Assembly (NCBI GenBank): GCA_017557525.1
Contig: JAFYYN010000175.1
Location: 1 to 53,507, forward strand
Source of the DNA: Lachnospiraceae bacterium
GTDB lineage: Bacteria > Bacillota > Clostridia > Lachnospirales > Lachnospiraceae
Direction: 5' to 3'
DNA: 53,507 nt
Positions 8,693 to 16,653 of this stretch are shown here, in pieces. The notes under the pieces were generated by a model. That model made no database searches and had not been told where the DNA came from. It was given only the letters and a program-made list of their open reading frames with translations. Within the stretch, counting starts at the first letter, position 1, and each line of letters begins with the position of its first letter. The position numbers and the translations under genes were made by a program.

Positions 8693-9538
8693 ATGGGCTC
8701 GAGGAAAACTTCAACTATTATTTTGAACATATTAAAATACCTTTTCTTAAGTATCTGGGGCCTGATAGTCCTGTTCCCGTTTTACTGGATGATCCTTTCA
8801 TCCATAAAAAGCTACAGTGCATACAACTCCGAATATGTACCTAAGTTTATTGCAGAAAACCCTACGCTCGAAAATTACAGATCGGCATTTACATCAGTTA
8901 ATTTGGGTGGATATTTCTTTAATACAATTATATTTGCAGTAGTTACGACCCTGATAATGCTCATTGTGATCACATTGGCGGCATTTGCATTTGCCAGGCT
9001 AGAGTTTAAGGGTAAGAATATTGTATTTACCATATTCCTGTCCCTTATGATGATCCCTAATGAGCTGATAATCATCACAAATTTTGTAACCATTACAAAT
9101 ATGGGTCTCAGAAATACCTTTACCGGACTTGTACTGCCGTCTATTACATCAATTTTCTATATTTATCTGTTAAAAGAAAATTTTGAGCAGATACCCGATA
9201 ATCTGTACAAGGCAGCAAAGGTTGACGGCACATCGGATTTTAAATACTTGATAAGAGTTATGATACCCATATGCAAGCCCACGATGATCACGATCACAAT
9301 CCTTAAAGTCATTGAGTGCTGGAACAGCTTTGTATGGCCTAGACTTATCACCGATAATCCTGATTATTATCTCGTATCAAACGGTATCCAGGAAATCCGT
9401 GAAAACGGTTTCGGACGTGAAAATATACCGGCAATGATGGCGGCTGTTGTTGTAATTTCTGTCCCGCTTATCATATTGTTCCTTGTATTTAGAAAGCAGA
9501 TAATGACAGGAGTACAGAAGAGCGGAACTAAAGGTTAA
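8693..9538 (+). CDS. Sugar ABC importer permease 2 (MalG/UgpE type)
   Basis: 281 residues with six membrane segments. The opening WGLIVLFPFYWMILSSIK is typical of MalG-type permeases. The EAA-type loop is YKAAKVDGTSDFKYLIRVMIPICKP (about residues 173-197). The gene starts 3 bases after the first permease stop, with GGGGGTG just upstream, indicating translational coupling. It ends 10 bases before the binding-protein gene. Confidence 0.94.
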   Translation: MGSRKTSTIILNILKYLFLSIWGLIVLFPFYWMILSSIKSYSAYNSEYVPKFIAENPTLENYRSAFTSVNLGGYFFNTIIFAVVTTLIMLIVITLAAFAFARLEFKGKNIVFTIFLSLMMIPNELIIITNFVTITNMGLRNTFTGLVLPSITSIFYIYLLKENFEQIPDNLYKAAKVDGTSDFKYLIRVMIPICKPTMITITILKVIECWNSFVWPRLITDNPDYYLVSNGIQEIRENGFGRENIPAMMAAVVVISVPLIILFLVFRKQIMTGVQKSGTKG

Positions 9539-9548
9539 ATAAAAAGTT

Positions 9549-11135
9549 ATGAAAAAAATATATATTATAATTTTAGGTCTGCTTTGCATTATGCTTACCG
9601 CATGTCACGGAAAGAAACAGAGTATTTCCTTTGAGATACCGGAAAGCTTTAATGAAAATAAGCAGATAGAGCTAACTTTCTGGGCTAAAAATGATACAAA
9701 TGTTACCCAGAGTAAAATTTACGAAAAGGCAGCGGCGGATTTTAATAAGATATATCCGAATGTCAAGGTAAATATCAGGCTGTATACTGATTACGGAAAG
9801 ATTTATAACGATGTTATAACCAACATTTCAACAAATACGACTCCTAATGTCTGTATTACCTATCCGGATCATATTGCTACATATCTGACAGGTAACGATA
9901 CGGTTGTAAAGCTTGATGATCTGATCAAAAATGAGAAATACGGTCTTGGCGGCAGCGAGCTTAAGTTTGACGGACCCAAGGAGTCAGAGATAGTGCCTTC
10001 GTTTTTAAATGAATGCTATATCGGGGACAGCATCTATGCACTACCTTTTATGCGCTCTACCGAGGCACTGTACATAAACAAGACCTATGTCGAGAAAATG
10101 GGCTATAAAATACCCGAGGTCTTAACCTGGGATTTCGTATGGGAGGTTTCGGAGGCAGCTACAAAGCAGGACGCAGATGGAAATTATCTTGTTAACGGGC
10201 AGAAAACGATGATCCCCTTCATCTATAAGTCCACCGACAATATGATGATTTCAATGCTTAAGCAGTTAAATGCCGGCTACTCTGATGAAAATGGAAATAT
10301 CCTGATATTTAATGACACTACAAGAGACATTTTAAAGACAGTTGCAGAACATGCAGGCAGCTATGCATTTTCCACATTTAAGATATCAAGCTACCCCGGT
10401 AATTTCTTAAATGCAGGGCAGTGTCTTTTTGCGATAGACTCTACAGCAGGAGCTTCCTGGATGGGCTCAAAGGCACCCTTATCTGATATCAGCGAGGATA
10501 AGATCGTTGATTTTGAGACAATCGTAAAACCCATACCTCAGTTTGATGTAAATAATCCAAAGATGATTTCGCAGGGTCCTTCGGTCTGCATCTTTAACAA
10601 GCAGGACCCGGACGTAGTGCTTGCTTCATGGCTTTTTGCACAGTTCTTGCTCACAAATGAAACACAGATAGCTTATTCACAGACAGAAGGCTATATACCT
10701 GTAACTACCAAGGCTTCGGGATCGGATGAATATCAGGATTATATCAATAGATGCGGAGAAGATAATGAGCTTTACTATGATGTAAAGATCAACGCAGCTA
10801 AAATGCTGATGGATAACAAGGAAAATACCTTTGTTACTCCTGTATTTAACGGCTCCGCTTCCTTAAGAGATGCTGCCGGGCAGATGATAGAGAATACCGC
10901 TAAGGCAGTAAGGCGTAAACAGACGATTGATGATAAATTTATGGATACGCTGTTTGACGATATGATGTCTCTTTACCATCTTGATCAGATAAGCGCTTTG
11001 GGCAATGACTCTAAGGACTTAGGCCCTCTGCCAAAGCCTGCGATCATCCTTATAATAGCGCTAATAGTCGCATGGGTTGGCATTATAGGCTTTAATCTCA
11101 AGGATATAATTAAAAAAGTGTATAAAAATAAGTAA
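9549..11135 (+). CDS. Sugar ABC importer substrate-binding lipoprotein with C-terminal membrane helix
   Basis: 528 residues. A lipoprotein signal, MKKIYIIILGLLCIMLTAC with the lipobox LTAC (Cys19), anchors the N-terminus. The body matches family 1 extracellular solute-binding proteins: ELTFWAKNDTN near the start, FMRSTEALYINKTYVEKMG, and hinge-like tryptophans further on. Unlike usual members (about 430 residues), it ends with a strongly hydrophobic segment IILIIALIVAWVGIIGFNL (about residues 497-516) and a basic tail, which predicts a second membrane anchor. It is the last gene of the ATPase-permease-permease-binding-protein set. The substrate cannot be read from sequence. No terminator with a clear T-run follows. 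Confidence 0.88.
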   Translation: MKKIYIIILGLLCIMLTACHGKKQSISFEIPESFNENKQIELTFWAKNDTNVTQSKIYEKAAADFNKIYPNVKVNIRLYTDYGKIYNDVITNISTNTTPNVCITYPDHIATYLTGNDTVVKLDDLIKNEKYGLGGSELKFDGPKESEIVPSFLNECYIGDSIYALPFMRSTEALYINKTYVEKMGYKIPEVLTWDFVWEVSEAATKQDADGNYLVNGQKTMIPFIYKSTDNMMISMLKQLNAGYSDENGNILIFNDTTRDILKTVAEHAGSYAFSTFKISSYPGNFLNAGQCLFAIDSTAGASWMGSKAPLSDISEDKIVDFETIVKPIPQFDVNNPKMISQGPSVCIFNKQDPDVVLASWLFAQFLLTNETQIAYSQTEGYIPVTTKASGSDEYQDYINRCGEDNELYYDVKINAAKMLMDNKENTFVTPVFNGSASLRDAAGQMIENTAKAVRRKQTIDDKFMDTLFDDMMSLYHLDQISALGNDSKDLGPLPKPAIILIIALIVAWVGIIGFNLKDIIKKVYKNK

Positions 11136-11182
11136 TTTAATCCTGCTTTTTTATGTAAAAAAGAGATTTTATAAAAAAGGTA

Positions 11183-11210
11183 TTGAAATTTGACAAAATA
11201 AATGTATAAT
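11183..11210 (+). promoter_or_regulatory. Sigma-A promoter of the OB-fold-like lipoprotein gene
   Basis: TTGAAA (11183-11188), 16-base spacer, TATAAT (11205-11210). A nearer TTGACA at 11191-11196 is only 8 bases from the -10 and cannot be its partner. Confidence 0.65.
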
Positions 11211-11263
11211 GAGTTTGTTTTTAGAAACCCATTCATTTATTATGAAAAGAGAGGATTAAAGAG

Positions 11264-12049
11264 ATGAAAAAGTTAATAGTTTTGCTTCTGGCTCTTGCTA
11301 TGGTTATGTCGGTTGCAGCTTGTAACTCAAAGGAGAACACTCCCGCAACACCAAAGGATACCACAACTCCCGAGCCTACAAAAGCAGTGGATTTCACAAA
11401 ATCTGAGGGCGTTATGACTTACGCTCAGTATGATGCAGCTAATGTTGATGATCCTGTAACAGTTGAGACCTTCGTTCAGGACAAGCAGTCATGGTGGGAC
11501 AACAAAGCAACTATCTACACACAGGATAACGAGGGTGCTTATTTCGTATATGAGATGGCTTGCAGCGAGGAAGATTACGCAAAGCTCGTTAAGGGACAGA
11601 AGATCAGGATCAAGGGCTTTAAGGCAGACTTCCAGGGCGAGAAAGAAATCGCAGACGGAACATTTGAGATACTTGACGGAAATTATGTAGCACCTGCTAC
11701 AGACGTTACCTCATATCTTGGAAAAGATGAGATAATTAAGTTCCAGAACCAGTACGTAGAGTTCAAGGGTATGACAGTTGCAGCAAGCACTGATGCAGAC
11801 GGAAAAGAAGTTGCTTACCTTTACAAGTGGAACGGCAGCGGTCAGGAAGGCGACGACCTTTATTTCAATGTAGAGCTTAACGGAGCTACTTATACATTCA
11901 CAGTTGAGTCTTACTTAAGAGACAAGGATTCAGACGTTTACAAGGCAGTTAAGAACCTTAAGGTTGGCGACAAGATCGACATGACAGGATACCTTTACTG
12001 GTATGATACAGTAAATCCTCATATTATTTCTGTATCAATTGTAAAATAA
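11264..12049 (+). CDS. Lipoprotein with two probable OB-fold-like domains
   Basis: 261 residues. The lipobox VAAC in MVMSVAACNSK (Cys20) follows a clean signal peptide, and a Thr/Pro-rich linker spans residues 24-42. Two similar all-beta units follow. The first (about 50-148) contains VTVETFVQDKQSWWDNKATIY, then LVKGQKIRIKGF. The second (about 160-261) contains QYVEFKGMTV, then LKVGDKIDMTGYLYWYD and a terminal IISVSIVK. The KGQKIRIKG and VGDKIDMTG strands suit OB-fold lipoproteins found in Firmicutes. No catalytic residues are recognisable; a role in extracellular ligand binding is only a guess. It has its own promoter, AGAGAGGA upstream, and a terminator downstream. Confidence 0.7.
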   Translation: MKKLIVLLLALAMVMSVAACNSKENTPATPKDTTTPEPTKAVDFTKSEGVMTYAQYDAANVDDPVTVETFVQDKQSWWDNKATIYTQDNEGAYFVYEMACSEEDYAKLVKGQKIRIKGFKADFQGEKEIADGTFEILDGNYVAPATDVTSYLGKDEIIKFQNQYVEFKGMTVAASTDADGKEVAYLYKWNGSGQEGDDLYFNVELNGATYTFTVESYLRDKDSDVYKAVKNLKVGDKIDMTGYLYWYDTVNPHIISVSIVK

Positions 12050-12083
12050 TTACTGTATTGATCAAAATTAAATATGATACTTT

Positions 12084-12113
12084 AGCCCGGATTTAGTCCG
12101 GGCTGTTTTTTTG
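12084..12113 (+). terminator. Rho-independent terminator
   Basis: AGCCCGGA pairs with TCCGGGCT over a 5-base loop and is followed by GTTTTTTTG. Confidence 0.92.
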
Positions 12114-12151
12114 TTAAAAAATGTCAGTAATAGATGTTAAAAATTTAATGG

Positions 12152-12179
12152 TTACTTATAGACTATTTTTGTGTATTAT
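12152..12179 (+). promoter_or_regulatory. Possible promoter of the VirD4-like gene and hpt
   Basis: TTACTT (12152-12157), 16-base spacer, TATTAT (12174-12179). This is a moderate match, 64 bases before the start codon. Confidence 0.35.
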
Positions 12180-12242
12180 GATATCAGAAGAAGTAAATTA
12201 AACGCCAAATTTTTACATTTTATCACAGGGGGAGTTGATATT

Positions 12243-13538
12243 ATGGCAAGAGTTAAAGGTCTTGAGGATTTAAAATGGGGAAACATTAAAGCTTTCAACA
12301 AGAGTTATTCCCATTTAGCTGTAAAGCGTGAGTTGGAGCAGAACGATTTTATCCTTTCAGAGAGTGTAAGATTAAGACTTACGCGTTACAATGAGAATAA
12401 CAGCTACAATAATAACGTTATAGTACTTGGCAGTGCCGGTGCAGGCAAGACAAAACTTTATGTTAAGCCCAACATTCTGCAGAGAAACTGCAGTTATGTT
12501 GTTACCGATAAGGCGGGTCTTCTTTACAATGACTTAAACAGCCTTTTCAAGAGCTCAGGCTATACAGTAAAGGTTATCAACAGCCTTGACCCTGAGAGAA
12601 GTGATTACTATAATCCTTTCATCTATATACATGATGAGAGTGATATTACAGATGTAGTAAACTCACTCCTTGCAGGTGACGAGAGCGATGTTATTACCTT
12701 AAGTGAAAAGAAGATGCTGCTCGAGGCACTTATCAGTTATGTAAAGAACTATGCTGAGGATAATAACCGTAACTTTAAGATGGTTAAGCAGATGCTTACC
12801 GAGATGGAGTACGGCGGATTCGGTGATAACGGTGATAACTGGAAGATTAAGCCTGCAGACGATCTTGACAGACGTTTCTTAGAGGTTGATACATCAAATC
12901 CTGAGGATGCATGTCTTCAGAAGTACGATAACTTCAGAGTTATGGTTGGCTCAGATAAGATAGAGATCCGTGATTCTGTACTTAAGATAATCAACGCAGT
13001 TACAGCAGGTGTTATCGAGCGTTCGGGTGACCTTGATTCTGTTGAGCTTGATAAGCTTGGCGATTCAAAGAGGATCCTTTTCCTCATCCGTCCCAATACC
13101 GGTGTTAACTCAGAGTTCCCGGCACTTATCTATTCACAGATTTTCTCAGCACTCTTTAAAAAGGCAGCAAGACAGCCTCTGTACTATCCGGTACACTGTA
13201 TGATGAGCGACTTTGTAGATAACGGAAAGATATTTGATTTCCCGAGAATACTGATGAGCGCTAAGAAATATGATGTTTCCTGTTCACTTATCATGAGATC
13301 GATCAACGATCTTAAGGATATGTACAAGGATTACGCTACAGTAATCAGAAACTGCTCTATGCAGGTATATATGGGCAGCAAGGAAAGAGATACAATGGAG
13401 TATGTTGCCCAGCAGGTTAACGAGACAAAATCAAAGATAGCCGGCTCATTGTATACGGAAATGCTTAATGATATGGAAGATGATGAGTGTATCGTAATCG
13501 CAACCGGTGGTGAAGCATATTACGATAATAAGTTCTGA
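12243..13538 (+). CDS. Orphan VirD4/TraG-like P-loop ATPase with degraded Walker B
   Basis: 431 residues. GGGGGAG lies 8 bases before the ATG at 12243, so the upstream in-frame ATG at 12171 is not used. Walker A is GSAGAGKT (residues 63-70) in VIVLGSAGAGKTKLYVKPN, followed by SYVVTDKAGLLYNDLNSLF, the order seen in type IV coupling proteins. Where these normally have a LDEF-type Walker B, this protein has MMSDFVDNGKI (320-330): Ser322 replaces the Asp. The glutamine of the following sensor strand appears as Arg352 (SLIMRS). There are no N-terminal membrane helices and the length is short of the usual 550-700. No relaxase or other conjugation gene is nearby. It lies 12 bases before hpt and is probably co-transcribed with it. 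The actual function is unknown. Confidence 0.7.
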   Translation: MARVKGLEDLKWGNIKAFNKSYSHLAVKRELEQNDFILSESVRLRLTRYNENNSYNNNVIVLGSAGAGKTKLYVKPNILQRNCSYVVTDKAGLLYNDLNSLFKSSGYTVKVINSLDPERSDYYNPFIYIHDESDITDVVNSLLAGDESDVITLSEKKMLLEALISYVKNYAEDNNRNFKMVKQMLTEMEYGGFGDNGDNWKIKPADDLDRRFLEVDTSNPEDACLQKYDNFRVMVGSDKIEIRDSVLKIINAVTAGVIERSGDLDSVELDKLGDSKRILFLIRPNTGVNSEFPALIYSQIFSALFKKAARQPLYYPVHCMMSDFVDNGKIFDFPRILMSAKKYDVSCSLIMRSINDLKDMYKDYATVIRNCSMQVYMGSKERDTMEYVAQQVNETKSKIAGSLYTEMLNDMEDDECIVIATGGEAYYDNKF

Positions 13539-13550
13539 TGGAGGCTTATT

Positions 13551-14105
13551 GTGAATATTACTACTGCTGAAAATGATATTGAGTATATATTGTTTAATGA
13601 AGAGCAGATAAAGGCTAGGGTTACCGAGCTTGGTGCCGAACTTGCAGAGTATTATAAAGGTACAACTCCTGTCATGACCGGCGTGTTAAACGGTGCTTCC
13701 ATATTTCATTCGGATCTGGTAAGAGCCTATAAGGGGCATCTCTTTATTGACTTTATCCAGGTTTCAAGCTACGGTACCGGTACATCTTCATCAGGGACTA
13801 TCACTTTTAAAAAGGACTTCGGTACCGATATAAAGGGTAAGGATGTACTGATAGTAGAGGATATCGTAGATTCCGGTCTTACATTAAAGTACTTAAAGGA
13901 AATGTTAAAGGACCGCGGAGTAAAATCCGTAAAGACTATAGCTTTCCTTAATAAGTATGAGTGCCATCCAAGAGAGCTCGATACTGATTTTTACGGGTTT
14001 AAGATCGAAAATAATTTCGTGGTAGGTTACGGACTTGATTACGCACAACACTACAGGAATCTGCCGTATATCGGAGTGTTGAAAAAACAGGTCTATGAGA
14101 GCTGA
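13551..14105 (+). CDS. hpt: Hypoxanthine phosphoribosyltransferase
   Basis: 184 residues, the normal length. A GTG start is preceded by GGAGG. The PRPP-binding loop is VLIVEDIVDSGLTLKYL, with the acidic pair E103-D104 and DSG. The upstream segment GVLNGASIFHSDLVR carries the conserved pyrophosphate-binding loop, and YGTGTSSSG is the flexible catalytic loop. It salvages hypoxanthine (and usually guanine) to IMP/GMP in the cytosol. Its pairing with the VirD4-like gene upstream is unusual; hpt more commonly sits next to tilS and ftsH in Firmicutes. Confidence 0.97.
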   Translation: MNITTAENDIEYILFNEEQIKARVTELGAELAEYYKGTTPVMTGVLNGASIFHSDLVRAYKGHLFIDFIQVSSYGTGTSSSGTITFKKDFGTDIKGKDVLIVEDIVDSGLTLKYLKEMLKDRGVKSVKTIAFLNKYECHPRELDTDFYGFKIENNFVVGYGLDYAQHYRNLPYIGVLKKQVYES

Positions 14106-14109
14106 TGTT

Positions 14110-14137
14110 TTCAATCACAGGGAAGGTTCTCTGATTG
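14110..14137 (+). terminator. Weak hairpin after hpt
   Basis: TCAATCA / TGATTGA with an extra internal AGGGA/TCTCT pairing. The following bases are TTTGAAAAAAAG, so there is no good T-run. Transcription may read partly into the rimP operon. Confidence 0.35.
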
Positions 14138-14172
14138 ATTTGAAAAAAAGATAAAAAAATTTTAAAATATAC

Positions 14173-14201
14173 TTGCATTTCCTATTAAAGTGTGTTATGT
14201 T
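14173..14201 (+). promoter_or_regulatory. Sigma-A promoter of the rimP-nusA-infB operon
   Basis: TTGCAT (14173-14178), 17-base spacer, TATGTT (14196-14201), about 175 bases before the rimP start. Confidence 0.55.
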
Positions 14202-14226
14202 TTGTATGTTGCATATAGTTAGAGTA

Positions 14227-14250
14227 GAGAGTGGGCGTGAGTCCACTCTC
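14227..14250 (+). promoter_or_regulatory. Leader hairpin of the rimP operon
   Basis: Perfect 8-base stem GAGAGTGG / CCACTCTC around GCGTGAGT, followed by GTTTGTTG. Hairpins of this GAGTGGG...CCACTC form are often seen ahead of rimP in Firmicutes (from memory). It would be among the first structures transcribed and may attenuate the operon. Confidence 0.5.
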
Positions 14251-14260
14251 GTTTGTTGTA

Positions 14261-14322
14261 TGTCATAATACGTCATAAGGGGGGACCCACGTAGTGGGGG
14301 GATTCCTTATGACATTATACAT
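14261..14322 (+). repeat. REP-like palindromic element in the rimP leader
   Basis: GTCATAAGG (14272-14280) pairs exactly with CCTTATGAC (14305-14313). TGTCAT outside it recurs inverted at the far end, and inside it CCCAC pairs with GTGGG across GTA. The G-rich core makes an otherwise spurious in-frame ATG at 14294, which would extend rimP by 27 codons. Confidence 0.6.
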
Positions 14323-14374
14323 GACAAGTCTCTGCCGCGTATGGTGGAGCTGTCCCACAGATTTAGAGGAGAAC

Positions 14375-14836
14375 ATGGCAAAAGAAAATTACGAAGAAAG
14401 AACTGAGCGGCTCCTTGAGCCCATCGTTTCAGAACTCGGCTACACGATCGTCGATGTCGAATACGTCAAGGAAGGCGCTGACTATTACTTAAGAGCCTAC
14501 ATTGACAAAGAGGGCGGCATTGCGATAGACGATTGTGAAAAGGTGAGCCGGAAACTTGAAGAAGAACTCGACAAAGAAGACTTTATCCCAAATGCTTACA
14601 TTTTAGAGGTTAGCTCCCCGGGACTCGGCAGGCAGCTGAAAAAGGAAAAGCATTACCTGAGCAACATCGGTCAAAAGGTTGATGTAAAGCTTTATAAGGC
14701 AATCGAAAAAGTCAAAGAGTTTACTGGCATACTTAAGTCATATGAAAACGGGCATTTCGTTTTCGATGTCGAAGGTAAGGATATGGAGATCGACGCAGCA
14801 GCGATTTCTAAAATAAATCTTCATGTAGACTGGTGA
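14375..14836 (+). CDS. rimP: Ribosome maturation factor RimP
   Basis: 153 residues, standard for RimP. The start at 14375 is chosen because GAGGAG lies 5 bases upstream and MAKENYEERTERLLEPIV matches the family N-terminus; the longer frame runs into the palindromic leader. Key segments are LEPIVSELGYTIVDVEYVKEG, the GGIAIDDCEKVSRKLEEELD block and LEVSSPGLGRQLK, the most conserved RimP motif. It assists 30S subunit assembly. nusA follows after 76 bases. Confidence 0.96.
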   Translation: MAKENYEERTERLLEPIVSELGYTIVDVEYVKEGADYYLRAYIDKEGGIAIDDCEKVSRKLEEELDKEDFIPNAYILEVSSPGLGRQLKKEKHYLSNIGQKVDVKLYKAIEKVKEFTGILKSYENGHFVFDVEGKDMEIDAAAISKINLHVDW

Positions 14837-14912
14837 TACTCAATAGGAATATATAGATAAATATAAGAAACTCAAACAACACGATAAAAACATAAGGAGG
14901 ATAATAGAAAAA

Positions 14913-16013
14913 ATGAGCGCAGGTAACAAAGAATTAATTGAGGCATTAAATCAGATTGAAAAGGAAAAGGATATTAGCAAGGAAGTATTATTTGAGGCAA
15001 TTGAGAATTCATTACTTGCAGCCTGCAAGAACGAGTTTGGAAAGACAGATAATAATATCAAGGTTAACAACATCAAGGTAAATATCAACAGGGAAAACGG
15101 TGCAATCGATGTTTTCGCTGAGAAGACCATCGTTGATGAGGTAACAGATCCCCTTACAGAGATCACACTTGATGAAGCTAAGAAAGCATTTCCTAAAAAG
15201 AAGTTCGATGTCGGCGATGTAGTAAATATCGTTGTAACACCTAAGAACTTCATGAGAATATCTGCACAGAAAGCAAAGCAGGCCGTTGTACAGAAGATCA
15301 GAGAGGAAGAGAGAAAGGTAATCTACAATCAGTTCATTACACGTGAGCATGAGATAGTAACCGGTCTTGTACAGCATTTCAATGGTAGAAACATTACAGT
15401 AAACCTTGGAAAGACAGACGCAATCCTTCCTGAGAACGAGCAGATACCTACAGAACATTTCAAGATCAATTCCAGGATCAAGGTTTATGTCCTCGAAGTA
15501 AAGGAAACAACAAGAGGACCCAGGATCACAGTTTCAAGAAGCAACAAAGAGCTTGTAAAGAGGCTTTTCGAAGAGGAAGTTACAGAGGTTAGCGACGGTA
15601 TAGTTGAGATTAAGTCCATCGCAAGAGAAGCTGGCTACAGGACAAAGATGGCTGTTTATTCATCAGATCCCGATGTTGATCCTGTTGGAGCATGCGTTGG
15701 TCTTAACGGTGCAAGAGTTAATGCGATCGTTGAAGAGCTTTGCGGTGAAAAGATCGATATCATCAACTGGAGCGATGATCCCGCAGTACTTATTGAAAAT
15801 GCATTAAGTCCTGCAAAGGTTATTTCTGTTGAGGCTTATCCCGAGGATAAATGGGCAAGAGTTATCGTTCCCGATTATCAGCTTTCACTTGCGATCGGTA
15901 AGGAAGGTCAGAATGCAAGACTTGCAGCAAGACTTACCGGATACAAGATCGATATCAAGCCTGAGTCACAGAGCAACGATGATGACGAGTATTACTATTA
16001 CGAGGAGAATTAA
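14913..16013 (+). CDS. nusA: Transcription termination/antitermination factor NusA
   Basis: 366 residues, as in Gram-positive NusA without the C-terminal acidic repeats. The N-terminal RNA polymerase-binding domain is residues 1-125. The S1 domain begins near EHEIVTGLVQHF and ends at ILPENEQIP. KH1 contains DPVGACVGLNGARV, and KH2 contains LAIGKEGQNARLAARLTGYKI. It binds RNA polymerase and nascent RNA to control pausing and termination. AAGGAGGAT is the ribosome binding site. The stop is directly followed by the ATG of ylxR (no gap). Confidence 0.98.
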   Translation: MSAGNKELIEALNQIEKEKDISKEVLFEAIENSLLAACKNEFGKTDNNIKVNNIKVNINRENGAIDVFAEKTIVDEVTDPLTEITLDEAKKAFPKKKFDVGDVVNIVVTPKNFMRISAQKAKQAVVQKIREEERKVIYNQFITREHEIVTGLVQHFNGRNITVNLGKTDAILPENEQIPTEHFKINSRIKVYVLEVKETTRGPRITVSRSNKELVKRLFEEEVTEVSDGIVEIKSIAREAGYRTKMAVYSSDPDVDPVGACVGLNGARVNAIVEELCGEKIDIINWSDDPAVLIENALSPAKVISVEAYPEDKWARVIVPDYQLSLAIGKEGQNARLAARLTGYKIDIKPESQSNDDDEYYYYEEN

Positions 16014-16292
16014 ATGGCTGGCAGCGTAAGAAAAATCCCGCTTAGGAAATGCACCGGTTGCGGTGAGATGAAGCCTAAAAAGGAACTGCTGAGGGTGTTG
16101 CTTACTCCGGAGGGTGAGATCACAATCGATGACACCGGCAAAAAGAACGGAAGAGGCGCATATCTTTGTAAATGCTTAAGCTGTTTTGAAAAGGCTAAAA
16201 AACAAAAAGGTCTTGAAAGGTCATTAAAAACTCAGATACCTGAAGAAATATATGCAAAGCTAAAGGATGAATATGAGTGGCTTGATGAATAA
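16014..16292 (+). CDS. ylxR: YlxR family RNA-binding protein
   Basis: 92 residues. The diagnostic pattern is IPLRKCTGCGEMKPKKELLRV near the N-terminus and GRGAYLCKCLSCFEKAKKQKGL in the middle, with basic surfaces suited to RNA. The family (also named RnpM) has been reported to bind and modulate RNase P RNA in B. subtilis. It starts immediately after nusA and overlaps ylxQ by 20 bases, so the three are tightly coupled. Confidence 0.95.
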   Translation: MAGSVRKIPLRKCTGCGEMKPKKELLRVLLTPEGEITIDDTGKKNGRGAYLCKCLSCFEKAKKQKGLERSLKTQIPEEIYAKLKDEYEWLDE

Positions 16293-16623
16293 AGACGAAA
16301 AACAGATATATTCACTTATCGGGCTGTGCCAAAAGGCAGGATACGTTAAAGCCGGTGAGTTTATGACAGAAAAGACCGTAAAAAGCGGGCTTGCATGTCT
16401 GGTTATCGTAGCAGATGATTCTTCTGATAATACCAAAAAGAAATTCAGGAACATGACTGATTTCTACGAGGTGCCTTACAGAGATTTCGGAGATAAGGAC
16501 AACCTTGGAAATTCGATAGGCTGTGAATTTCGGGCAACGCTTGCGATAACAAATAAAGGACTTGCAGATAAGATAATTTCAAAAATAGACAATATTAAAA
16601 ATAAAGAAAATAATCAGATATAA
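16273..16623 (+). CDS. ylxQ: L7Ae-family ribosomal protein-like YlxQ
   Basis: 116 residues from the ATG at 16273, which lies 6 bases after AAAGG; an in-frame ATG at 16267 is too close to that site. IYSLIGLCQKAGYVKAGEFMTEKTVKSG and CLVIVADDSSDNTKKKF are the L7Ae/L30e RNA-binding fold, expected to recognise kink-turns. Its exact partner is not known. The start lies inside ylxR, giving translational coupling, and infB follows after 30 bases. Confidence 0.93.
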   Translation: MSGLMNKDEKQIYSLIGLCQKAGYVKAGEFMTEKTVKSGLACLVIVADDSSDNTKKKFRNMTDFYEVPYRDFGDKDNLGNSIGCEFRATLAITNKGLADKIISKIDNIKNKENNQI

Positions 16624-16653
16624 ACGTTTGTTTATAGGGAGGAAAGTTACAGA

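Noticed and set aside
11191-11210. TTGACA at 11191 as -35 partner of TATAAT at 11205
   Set aside because: The spacing is only 8 bases; TTGAAA at 11183 gives a workable 16-base spacer.
12243-13538. Integrative conjugative element marked by the VirD4-like gene
   Set aside because: No relaxase, VirB4, integrase or attachment repeats within the window; neighbours are housekeeping genes.
14294-14374. 27-codon N-terminal extension of RimP
   Set aside because: Encoded by a palindromic element, with a strong ribosome binding site right before 14375 and the canonical RimP start there.
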